DNA from: an uncultured Bartonella sp.
GTDB lineage: Bacteria > Pseudomonadota > Alphaproteobacteria > Rhizobiales > Rhizobiaceae
NCBI GenBank assembly: GCA_943913205.1
Contig: CALTWN010000037.1
Span: forward strand, 1-8,781
Length of the DNA stretch: 8,781 nucleotides
Direction of reading: 5' to 3'
Shown: positions 1 to 6,820 of the stretch, in pieces
Numbering within the stretch: the first letter of the stretch is position 1
How the letters are laid out: the number at the start of each line of letters is the position of its first letter
The notes under the pieces: generated by a model
The model's input: the letters and a program-made list of their open reading frames with translations, nothing else
Database searches by the model: none
Told to the model about the DNA's origin: nothing
Made by a program: the position numbers and the translations under genes

Positions 1-174
1 ATATTTTACATTGCAGTATGGACATAATATTTCCCCATTTTTGGTTAGGGGTAAATAAATATGTGGGTGATCAAAAGGCCTAGAACTACCACAACACATA
101 ACTTTATTCGTTGTAACTATTATAGATTTTAGTGAGGTATTTGTTTGCACTTTTGTAATATCATTATGTATCAT
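1..174 (-). CDS. CHCC zinc-finger domain protein (NDUFS6-like), partial, C-terminus beyond left edge
   Basis: Reading the minus strand from an ATG at 174 gives 58 codons without a stop up to the window edge. The translation contains VMCCGSSRPFDHPHIYLPL (residues 25-43) followed by GEILCPYCNVKY (47-58). This is the signature of the small zf-CHCC family: Cys27, His36, Cys51 and Cys54 would bind one zinc. The family includes the mitochondrial complex I accessory subunit NDUFS6, and alphaproteobacteria carry stand-alone proteins of about 60-80 residues, so only a short tail should be missing. The biochemical role of the bacterial proteins is less certain; association with respiratory complex I is an inference from NDUFS6. 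An AAGGGA site lies 9 nt before the ATG. The start is 17 bp after the rnd stop codon, so the two genes are probably co-transcribed. Family call is confident, function is not. Confidence 0.82.
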   Translation of the reverse strand, partial: MIHNDITKVQTNTSLKSIIVTTNKVMCCGSSRPFDHPHIYLPLTKNGEILCPYCNVKY

Positions 175-183
175 TACTTAAAT

Positions 184-189
184 TCCCTT
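184..189 (-). promoter_or_regulatory. Ribosome binding site of the zinc-finger gene
   Basis: On the minus strand this reads AAGGGA, 9 nt before the ATG at 174. It lies between the rnd stop and that ATG and fixes the start of the truncated zinc-finger gene. Confidence 0.65.
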
Positions 190-191
190 AT

Positions 192-1295
192 TTATTTTAA
201 TAAATCTTCTGCAAATTTACCAAAAACCTTGTATCTCCAACCACTTAGTGTAGGATGATTTTTTTTACCATTAATTAGTTTATATAAACTATTAGTTGTA
301 GCAATTAAAGAAGGTGCAATTTTTTCTTTCTCGCTTACATTTTTTAATAAATTTTGTAGATTTGTTAAGGTAGATGATTTTTGGTGCATCTTGAATGTAG
401 GCTGCGGAATTTCGTCTATATCATTATAGGGTATATTTTTTGCTTTGTGTATAATTTGAATAATTTCTTGTAAATTTATATTATTATCAACTTTTGCTTT
501 TTTTGCTTTTAATAGTTTTTTTAAGCTAAAAACATCTTCTGGCTTATCATTTATTATATTATATAAAATTGCATCTTTTAAAACCCACAATCTAGGTAAA
601 TTATATTTTTTTGCTTGTTGCTCACGCCATGAGCTGAGCTTTTGTAATATTAAAAAATCAAGCTTAGTTCTACATGAAAACCTTATTTTTTTCCATGTCT
701 CATCTGGATTTGTATCATATGTTTTAGCGGCGGTTAAATAATTAAACTCTTCTTCAAGCCAAGACAAACGGTTAATTTTTTCAAGTTTTTCTTTTAAAAT
801 TATATAAATTTTACATAAAAGTGTAGCATCTTTTAATGCGTATTCGATCTGGCGATCTTCTAGCGGGCGAATTGTCCAATCTGTGTGTTGCATAGATTTA
901 TCTATATTAATATTTAATAAATCAGATATAATTGCTTGAAACGCCAAATTATTTTCATATCCACAAAGCATGGATGCTATCTGACAATCAAAAATAGGTG
1001 TTGGTATTGCCTGGTTGTTTAGATAAAATATAGCTTCAATATCTTGTCTGGCTGCAAAAAAAACTTTTAAAATTTTTGTGTTTTTCATTAAATTAAAAAA
1101 AGATTCTAGGTTTATATTTTTACTCAAAGGGTCTATAATTGCTTCAATAGATGGTGTAGCAATTTGTATAAGGCATAATTGAGGGTAATATGTATTTTGC
1201 CTTTTAAACTCTGTGTCTATAGCAATAAAATCAGTACTGTTTTCTAGAATTTCAATAAATTCGTTTAAGTGCTTTGTTGTGGTTATAATATTCAT
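192..1295 (-). CDS. rnd: Ribonuclease D
   Basis: A 367-residue 3'-5' exoribonuclease of the DEDDy class, acting in the cytoplasm on tRNA and other stable RNA 3' ends (family knowledge). The exonuclease domain covers about residues 1-175. Exo I is DTEF with Asp27 and Glu29; Exo II has Asp85 in AARQDIEAIF; Exo III is YALKD with Tyr152 and Asp156, so the metal-binding set is complete. An HRDC domain follows at about 208-261 (WREQQAKKYNLPRLWVLKD), then a second helical region ending in HPTLSGWRYKVFGKFAEDLL. The length is close to E. coli RNase D (375 aa). The frame opens upstream at a TTG (1346), but the family N-terminus matches MNIITTTKHLNEF from the ATG at 1295, which I prefer; neither start has a convincing Shine-Dalgarno site. 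The gene is divergent from aspS and probably co-transcribed with the zinc-finger gene downstream. Confidence 0.95.
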   Translation of the reverse strand: MNIITTTKHLNEFIEILENSTDFIAIDTEFKRQNTYYPQLCLIQIATPSIEAIIDPLSKNINLESFFNLMKNTKILKVFFAARQDIEAIFYLNNQAIPTPIFDCQIASMLCGYENNLAFQAIISDLLNINIDKSMQHTDWTIRPLEDRQIEYALKDATLLCKIYIILKEKLEKINRLSWLEEEFNYLTAAKTYDTNPDETWKKIRFSCRTKLDFLILQKLSSWREQQAKKYNLPRLWVLKDAILYNIINDKPEDVFSLKKLLKAKKAKVDNNINLQEIIQIIHKAKNIPYNDIDEIPQPTFKMHQKSSTLTNLQNLLKNVSEKEKIAPSLIATTNSLYKLINGKKNHPTLSGWRYKVFGKFAEDLLK

Positions 1296-1380
1296 TAAAA
1301 TTAATTTATTTTCTTGATTTAGTAAAAGTAATAAAATATGTTTCAATAAGCAAGTTATTTATATTAAGAGGCTTAATTTT
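1296..1380. promoter_or_regulatory. Divergent rnd / aspS intergenic promoter region
   Basis: These 85 bp separate two divergent start codons and must hold promoters for both genes unless either is read from elsewhere. For aspS, TATATT at 1360-1365 resembles a -10 box but overlaps the ribosome binding region, so it may be chance. For rnd, the minus strand of 1341-1346 reads TTGAAA (a -35-like hexamer), followed 16 nt on by a poor -10 (TACTAA). In such AT-rich DNA these matches are weak; only the presence of promoters in the region is a fair inference, not their exact position. Confidence 0.4.
1366..1371 (+). promoter_or_regulatory. Ribosome binding site of aspS
   Basis: AAGAGG lies 9 nt before the ATG at 1381, which supports that start codon. 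Confidence 0.65.
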
Positions 1381-3168
1381 ATGAATCGTTATCGCAGTCA
1401 TTTTTGTAACGAGCTTTCTGTAAAAAATATTGAAGAAACTATTAAGCTTTCAGGGTGGGTACATCGCATAAGAGACCATGGCGGCGTTTTTTTTATAGAT
1501 CTTCGTGACCATTATGGCATAACACAAATTGTTATTGATCAACATTCAATGGCTTTTTCATCTGCGCAATTGTTGCGTAGTGAATGGGTTGTTTGTATTG
1601 AAGGTATTGTAAAACCACGTTCGGCAGACTCAGTTAATAAAAACTTAGCAACAGGTGAAATTGAAATTAATGCAACTAATATTGAGGTTCTTTCAAAGGC
1701 TGATGAACTTCCGCTGCCAGTTTTTGCAGAGCCTGACTATCCAGAAGATATAAGATTAAAATATCGCTATTTGGATTTACGTAGAGAAACATTGCATAAA
1801 AATATCATGCAGCGTACTAAAATTATTGCATATATTCGTGAAGCCATGCAAAAAGCAAATTTCACAGAATTTTCTACGCCTATTTTGACTGCATCTTCAC
1901 CCGAGGGGGCCCGCGACTTTCTTATACCAAGTCGTATTCATAATGGTAAGTTTTATGCATTACCACAGGCACCACAACAATATAAACAGCTTCTAATGAT
2001 GTCTGGTTTTGATAGATATTTTCAAATAGCTCCTTGCTTTAGGGATGAAGATCCTCGGGCTGATAGACTTCCAGGTGAGTTTTATCAGTTAGATGTTGAA
2101 ATGAGCTTTGTAGAACAACAAGATATTTTTGCTACAATGGAGCCTATAATTAAAAGTATTTTTGATAAGTTTGCTAATGGAAAGAAGGTTGTGGATAAAT
2201 TTCACAAAATAACCTATAACGACGCTATTCGTTTATATGGCTCTGATAAACCAGATTTGCGTAATTCGATAAAAATGCAAAATGTTTCTGAGTATTTCAA
2301 AGATTCAGATTTTAAAGTATTTGCCAATATTTTAAAACAAGATAGTGGTGCTGAAATTTGGGCGATTCCAGCGCCCACAGGGGGATCTCGTGCTTTTTGC
2401 GATAAAATGAATAGTTGGGCACAAACTCAAGGGCAAGCAGGTTTAGGCTATATATTTTGGCGCCTAAATGAAGGAACGTTAGAGGCGGCCGGCCCTATTG
2501 CTAAAAATATAGGCGAAGAAAGCTGCGCCAAATTGGCCAATCAACTTAATTTATTAGACGGTGATGCATGTTTTTTTGTTGCGGGTAATCCTACTAAATT
2601 TTATAGTTTTGCCGGCAATGCTAGAACAAAAATTGGTGAAGAACTTAACCTTATAAAAAAAGACTGTTTTGAACTAGCCTGGATTATAGATTTTCCATTT
2701 TATGAATGGAATGATGAGGCTAAAAAAGTAGAGTTTTCACATAATCCATTTTCTATGCCACAAGGTGGTATTGAAGCCCTTAAAACAAAAGACCCTTTAA
2801 CGATAAAGGCATTTCAATATGATATTGTTTGTAATGGATATGAAATTGCCTCTGGGGGAATACGAAATCATCTACCAGAAGTAATGGTTAAAGCTTTTGA
2901 AATAGCTGGTTTTACAAAAAATGATGTTGAAGAGCGCTTTGGAGCATTGTATAATGCTTTTCATTATGGCGCTCCCCCACATGGAGGCGTAGCCGCTGGA
3001 ATAGACCGTATAGTTATGTTGTTATTAGATGAAAAAACAGTTCGAGATGTGTCGCTTTTTCCGATGAATCAACAAGCTATGGATTTATTGATGAATGCGC
3101 CAGCTCCTGTTAATAATGCACAACTGAATGAGCTTGGAATAAAAATTTTACCTAAAATAAAAGTTTAA
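1381..3168 (+). CDS. aspS: Aspartyl-tRNA synthetase, probably non-discriminating (Asp/Asn)
   Basis: A 595-residue class IIb synthetase of normal bacterial length that charges tRNA with aspartate in the cytoplasm. The N-terminal OB-fold anticodon-binding domain covers about 1-110 (GWVHRIRDHGG at 25-35). The class II core follows: motif 1 around 161-185 (FTEFSTPILTASSPEGARDF), the QAPQQYKQLLM segment at 196-206, and motif 2 with FRDEDPRADRLPGEFYQLD at 220-238. The bacterial GAD insertion lies at about 280-420. Motif 3 is GAPPHGGVAAGIDRIVMLL at 530-548, with Arg543. His33 in RDHGG matches the histidine seen in non-discriminating enzymes such as the Pseudomonas one; discriminating E. coli AspRS has leucine there. 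This suggests it also makes Asp-tRNA(Asn) for GatCAB amidation. It begins at an ATG with a good AAGAGG site and is the first gene of the plus-strand pair with parC. Confidence 0.97.
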   Translation: MNRYRSHFCNELSVKNIEETIKLSGWVHRIRDHGGVFFIDLRDHYGITQIVIDQHSMAFSSAQLLRSEWVVCIEGIVKPRSADSVNKNLATGEIEINATNIEVLSKADELPLPVFAEPDYPEDIRLKYRYLDLRRETLHKNIMQRTKIIAYIREAMQKANFTEFSTPILTASSPEGARDFLIPSRIHNGKFYALPQAPQQYKQLLMMSGFDRYFQIAPCFRDEDPRADRLPGEFYQLDVEMSFVEQQDIFATMEPIIKSIFDKFANGKKVVDKFHKITYNDAIRLYGSDKPDLRNSIKMQNVSEYFKDSDFKVFANILKQDSGAEIWAIPAPTGGSRAFCDKMNSWAQTQGQAGLGYIFWRLNEGTLEAAGPIAKNIGEESCAKLANQLNLLDGDACFFVAGNPTKFYSFAGNARTKIGEELNLIKKDCFELAWIIDFPFYEWNDEAKKVEFSHNPFSMPQGGIEALKTKDPLTIKAFQYDIVCNGYEIASGGIRNHLPEVMVKAFEIAGFTKNDVEERFGALYNAFHYGAPPHGGVAAGIDRIVMLLLDEKTVRDVSLFPMNQQAMDLLMNAPAPVNNAQLNELGIKILPKIKV

Positions 3169-3413
3169 TATTTTTTAATTTGCTTTAGGTGTTAATTATA
3201 CGTATTTATTCTAACATTTTGTAATTTTTGTTCAAAATATATTTAGCCATAGACACATATAATATATGCTTATTTATTTACTTAAAATTGCGCGTCATTA
3301 CTACATATCTTTGTATAATTATAAGAATTTATATACTAAGATTTATTCTTTAAATTTATAATAATGTAGTATAAAGTACAAATTATACTAGAAAAAAATA
3401 CGGCAATTAAAAA
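3169..3413 (+). promoter_or_regulatory. AT-rich intergenic region, probable parC promoter region
   Basis: No coding sequence, tRNA or strong hairpin is visible in these 245 bp, which are much more AT-rich than the flanking genes. Several -10-like hexamers occur: TATAAT at 3258-3263 and 3314-3319, and TATACT at 3332-3337 and 3384-3389. None has a clear -35 at normal spacing; the nearest are TTGCGC at 3288-3293, 20 nt before the second box, and TTTGTA at 3310-3315, 16 nt before the third. The size of the gap suggests that parC has its own promoter rather than relying on read-through from aspS. No strong Shine-Dalgarno site precedes the parC ATG. Confidence 0.4.
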
Positions 3414-5627
3414 ATGCAAAAAAATATTGAAAGTAATATCGTTGATTTGCGAACCGCTTTGGAAGAACGATATTTATCTTATGCCTTATCTACCATAATG
3501 CATAGAGCATTGCCAGACTTAAGAGATGGGCTTAAACCTGTGCATCGTCGCATAATATATGCTATGCATTTACTGAAACTCTATCCAGCTCATTCTTATG
3601 CTAAATGCGCTCGTATAGTTGGGGATGTTATGGGTAAATTTCACCCCCATGGCGATGGCTCTATTTACGATGCTCTCGTGCGTTTGGCTCAAGATTTTTC
3701 AATGCGCTATACCTTAATAGACGGACAAGGAAATTTTGGTAACATAGATGGCGATAATGCTGCTGCTATGCGCTATACCGAAGCAAGAATGACCAACTTA
3801 GCTAATTTTTTACTAGAAGGTTTAGAAGAAGATGCTGTTGATTTTAGATCGACATATAATGAAGAAGATGAAGAACCAATTGTTTTGCCATCAGCCTTTC
3901 CAAATATTCTTGCTAATGGTGCAACTGGCATAGCTGTAGGTATGGCAACCTCTATTCCGCCCCATAATATTGCAGAGCTTTGCGGGGCATGCTTAGATCT
4001 TATCAAAAACCCTAAGGCTACAACAGCAGATTTAATACAATATATAAAAGGTCCGGATTTTCCAACCGGCGGTGTTATGATAATTAACGATGATGAATTG
4101 TTTGAGGCTTATAATACGGGTAGGGGTAGTTTTAGACTAAGGGCTAAATGGCATAAGGAACCATGCGAAAGAAATACTTATAATATTATAGTTACTGAAA
4201 TTCCATTTCAAATTCAAAAAAATAGATTAGTTACAAAGGTTCAAGAGCTAATATATGCAAAAAAAATTCCTATGATTGAGGATATAAGGGATGAATCTAC
4301 TGAGGATATTCGCATAGTTATTGAGCCAAAATCTCGCAATATAGACGCTGAATTGCTAATGGAATCTTTATTTAAAATATCTGAATTTGAAGTTCGGATA
4401 TCTTTAAATATGAATGTTCTATCTTTAGGCAAAATTCCTAATGTTCTTTCGTTAAAAGATGTTTTAAGGCAATGGTTAGATCATAGGCAACAAGTTTTAC
4501 AACGCCGTTCTAATTTTCGTTTAGATAATATAAAAAAAAGATTAGAGCTAGTATCCGGGTACCTTATAGCTTATTTAAATATAGATGAAGTTATAAAAAT
4601 AATAAGAGAAGAAGACCATCCAAAGCCAATTTTAGTACAAAGATTTGAACTTAGTGAAATTCAAGCAGAGGCTATTTTAAACATGCGCTTACGATCTTTG
4701 CGCCGTTTGGAGGAATTTCAGCTTAAAAAAGAACAGCAAGAACTACTTAAAGAGCAAGAAAAGCTAAATGAATTACTCAACAAAGAAGCACGCCAGTGGA
4801 GCTATATTGCAAATGAAATAAAAAACGTAGCCCAATATTATAGCACTGATACAAGAAAAACTATGTTCGGTGTTGCACCTCAATGCGATATTGAAGATAT
4901 TGAACAAGCTATGATAGAAAAAGAACCAGTTACTGTTATAATATCTCAAATGGGGTGGGCTCGCTCATTAAAAGGGCATGCGATAGATAAATCACAATTA
5001 AATTACAAAGAGGGCGATAGCGAAAAATTTATTATCCAAGCATACACAACTGATAAATTAATAATTCTTACTACTGATGGAAAAGCATTTACACTTAATG
5101 TAAATAATTTACCGGGCGGTAGAGGACACGGCGATCCTATTAAAATTTTATTTGATGTTGAGAGTAATCAAGATATTGCTGCGGTCTTTATTTATCAAGC
5201 TACAGAAAAAGTAGTTTTAATTTCTAGTGATGCATATGGATTTATTGCCGACCAAAAAGATTTGCTTTCTACTACTAAAAAAGGCAAGCAAATTATGAAT
5301 GTTAAAGAACCAAATTACTTAAGTCTATGCAAGCCCGTTACAGGTGACTCTATAGCTATAATTGGCGCAAATCGCAGAATGCTGATTTTTGGGCTCAATA
5401 ATATACCCGAAATGAAGAGGGGCAAAGGTGTAAGGCTGCAAAAATATAAAGATGCTGTGATAAGCGATGCTATATGTTTTGATGAAGAAAGCGGATTAAG
5501 CTGGCATGATAGCTCAGGACGTATATTTACAAAAACTACAAAAGAAACTGAAGAGTGGAAAGGTAGCCGTGGCAATATAGGGCGTATGGCACCACGTGGT
5601 TTTCCAAAGTCAAATAGATTTGCATAA
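3414..5627 (+). CDS. parC: DNA topoisomerase IV subunit A
   Basis: A 737-residue type IIA topoisomerase subunit that works with ParE to decatenate replicated chromosomes. The breakage-reunion domain occupies about 1-480: the opening segment ALEERYLSYALSTIMHRALP, the helix-turn-helix HPHGDGSIYDALVRLAQDF at 77-95, and the catalytic Arg120-Tyr121 in AAAMRYTEAR. A coiled-coil stretch runs at about 425-460 (LRRLEEFQLKKEQQELLKEQ). A degenerate beta-pinwheel follows at about 500-737. I call it ParC rather than GyrA for three reasons. There is no GyrA box (QRRGGKG). The protein is shorter than typical GyrA. The C-terminus, with EMKRGKGVRLQKYKD, EEWKGSRGNIGRMAPRGFP and a last turn of only a few residues, matches alphaproteobacterial ParC. 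Gly82 stands at the position of the quinolone-contacting serine, while Asp86 is kept. The gene converges on queF with 19 bp between stop codons. Confidence 0.95.
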   Translation: MQKNIESNIVDLRTALEERYLSYALSTIMHRALPDLRDGLKPVHRRIIYAMHLLKLYPAHSYAKCARIVGDVMGKFHPHGDGSIYDALVRLAQDFSMRYTLIDGQGNFGNIDGDNAAAMRYTEARMTNLANFLLEGLEEDAVDFRSTYNEEDEEPIVLPSAFPNILANGATGIAVGMATSIPPHNIAELCGACLDLIKNPKATTADLIQYIKGPDFPTGGVMIINDDELFEAYNTGRGSFRLRAKWHKEPCERNTYNIIVTEIPFQIQKNRLVTKVQELIYAKKIPMIEDIRDESTEDIRIVIEPKSRNIDAELLMESLFKISEFEVRISLNMNVLSLGKIPNVLSLKDVLRQWLDHRQQVLQRRSNFRLDNIKKRLELVSGYLIAYLNIDEVIKIIREEDHPKPILVQRFELSEIQAEAILNMRLRSLRRLEEFQLKKEQQELLKEQEKLNELLNKEARQWSYIANEIKNVAQYYSTDTRKTMFGVAPQCDIEDIEQAMIEKEPVTVIISQMGWARSLKGHAIDKSQLNYKEGDSEKFIIQAYTTDKLIILTTDGKAFTLNVNNLPGGRGHGDPIKILFDVESNQDIAAVFIYQATEKVVLISSDAYGFIADQKDLLSTTKKGKQIMNVKEPNYLSLCKPVTGDSIAIIGANRRMLIFGLNNIPEMKRGKGVRLQKYKDAVISDAICFDEESGLSWHDSSGRIFTKTTKETEEWKGSRGNIGRMAPRGFPKSNRFA

Positions 5628-5646
5628 TTAGTTTAGAATAGTCTAT

Positions 5647-6111
5647 TTAACGACCCCGATAAATGGGCATATCTTGTGAAGGTATCCATACATCTTTAAG
5701 TGGTTCGCCAGTTTGCCAAAATACATCTATAGGCATGCCGCCACGTGGGTACCAATATCCGCCTATACGTAACCATTTAGGCTGCAATAGCTCTACCAAT
5801 CTTTTTGCAATAACTATAGTGCAATCTTCATGAAAAGCTCCATGATTACGAAATGACCCCAAAAACAGCTTTAATGATTTGCTTTCAACTAACCATTGCT
5901 GAGGAACATAATCAATAATAATAGATGCAAAATCTGGTTGATTAGTTATAGGACATAGTGAAGTAAATTCTGGTGCTGTAAATCTTACACAATATGATAT
6001 ATCATTTTGTGGATTTGGTACTTTTTCTAATTTAGCTTCCTGAGGTGTTTGTGGTAAAGCCACGTTGGCGCCAAGCTGTTGAAGGTTTTTGTAAATATTA
6101 TCGTTACTCAT
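5647..6111 (-). CDS. queF: NADPH-dependent 7-cyano-7-deazaguanine (preQ0) reductase, one-domain type
   Basis: A 154-residue cytoplasmic enzyme of the tunneling (T-fold) family that reduces the nitrile of preQ0 to the aminomethyl group of preQ1 in queuosine synthesis. Cys53 in FTSLCPITNQPDF is the nucleophile that forms the thioimide, and Asp60 is the proton donor. ESKSLKLFL at 76-84 is the QueF motif that separates it from GTP cyclohydrolase I, and FHEDC at 93-97 supplies His94 and Glu95 for substrate binding. The length fits the unimodular form (Bacillus subtilis type, about 165 aa) rather than the two-domain E. coli form (about 280 aa). An upstream ATG at 6135 would add eight residues and overlap queC, but the ATG at 6111 has an AAGGG site 7 nt away and matches the family N-terminus (MSNDNIYKNLQQLG). 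It is the last gene of the rne-queC-queF operon. Confidence 0.95.
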   Translation of the reverse strand: MSNDNIYKNLQQLGANVALPQTPQEAKLEKVPNPQNDISYCVRFTAPEFTSLCPITNQPDFASIIIDYVPQQWLVESKSLKLFLGSFRNHGAFHEDCTIVIAKRLVELLQPKWLRIGGYWYPRGGMPIDVFWQTGEPLKDVWIPSQDMPIYRGR

Positions 6112-6118
6112 AATATAG

Positions 6119-6123
6119 CCCTT
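6119..6123 (-). promoter_or_regulatory. Ribosome binding site that sets the queF start
   Basis: The minus strand reads AAGGG, 7 nt before the ATG at 6111. The alternative ATG at 6135 has only a poor AAAGAA-like sequence upstream, so this site favours the shorter protein. Confidence 0.65.
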
Positions 6124-6124
6124 A

Positions 6125-6820
6125 TTATTGTGCATTATATTCTTTAATAGCTTTTAGCCAATAATCATTATCGGCATATATTGTGGGGTCATCAACTTTT
6201 GCTGTTGCAAAGGCTTCCCGACGCTCAACACAAGTTCCACACCTTCCGCAATGTGTATCTTGCCCTTTATAACACGACCATGTTTTTTCAAAAGGTACAT
6301 TATACATAGCGCCTTCATAAGCAATATCGCCTTTTGTTTTTTCTGCATAAGGAGCTATAAGCTTAACTTTTCCTTCAAGCGAAAAATATTCCATTTTATT
6401 AAATGCTTCTAAAAACTCTGGACGACAATCAGGATAAATAAAATGGTCGCCTCCATGTACGGCAATAGCAACTTCAGAAGCTCCTATAGCAATAGCGTAG
6501 GCAAAGGCTATGCTCAAAAATATTGCATTTCTATTTGGTACTTCTGTAATTTTCATGGTTTGTTTAGCGTAATGACCATCTGGTACATTTGTTGCGCTAG
6601 TGAGCGCTGTAACAGCAAATGCAGTGCTTAATGAAGTAATATCTATAAGTTTAAAATCAACATTTAGCTCTTGAGCACATTGCTTGGCAAACTCAAGCTC
6701 TTTAGAATGCTTTTGGTTATAATTAAAAGATATTATAGATTTAAGTTTATGTTCTGTTGCAAGCTTATAAGCTAGAGTAACTGAGTCTAATCCTCCAGAG
6801 CATACAAGAAGTGTATTCAT
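6125..6820 (-). CDS. queC: 7-cyano-7-deazaguanine (preQ0) synthase
   Basis: A 231-residue ATP-dependent enzyme that converts 7-carboxy-7-deazaguanine and ammonia to preQ0, the substrate of the neighbouring queF product. SGGLDS at 8-13 is the PP-loop that binds ATP pyrophosphate. EVPNRNAIFLS (93-103) and AVHGGDHFIYPDCRPEF (120-136) are conserved family segments. Cys183, Cys191, Cys194 and Cys197 in SCYKGQDTHCGRCGTC form the structural zinc site. The length equals the E. coli protein. Its ATG overlaps the rne stop codon in an ATGA sequence and has AAGAGG (minus strand of 6825-6830) only 4 nt upstream, inside rne, so translational coupling to rne is likely. Nothing looks broken or atypical. QueD, QueE and Tgt, needed for the rest of the pathway, are not in this window. 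Confidence 0.96.
   Translation of the reverse strand: MNTLLVCSGGLDSVTLAYKLATEHKLKSIISFNYNQKHSKELEFAKQCAQELNVDFKLIDITSLSTAFAVTALTSATNVPDGHYAKQTMKITEVPNRNAIFLSIAFAYAIAIGASEVAIAVHGGDHFIYPDCRPEFLEAFNKMEYFSLEGKVKLIAPYAEKTKGDIAYEGAMYNVPFEKTWSCYKGQDTHCGRCGTCVERREAFATAKVDDPTIYADNDYWLKAIKEYNAQ

Noticed and set aside
1296..1346. Upstream TTG start for rnd, adding 17 mostly hydrophobic residues that could look like a membrane or signal segment.
   Set aside because: RNase D is cytoplasmic, the family N-terminus matches the ATG at 1295, and there is no ribosome binding site before the TTG.
3150..3190. Inverted repeat ACCTAAA / TTTAGGT across the aspS stop codon as a possible terminator.
   Set aside because: The arms are only 7 bp with a 27 nt loop, low in G+C, and no U-tract follows.
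3414..5627. Possibility that this gene is gyrA.
   Set aside because: No GyrA box, a shorter protein, and the C-terminal segments match ParC of alphaproteobacteria.
6154..6348. Minus-strand 64-codon frame inside queC.
   Set aside because: Shifted frame of queC, which carries complete conserved motifs across the same bases.
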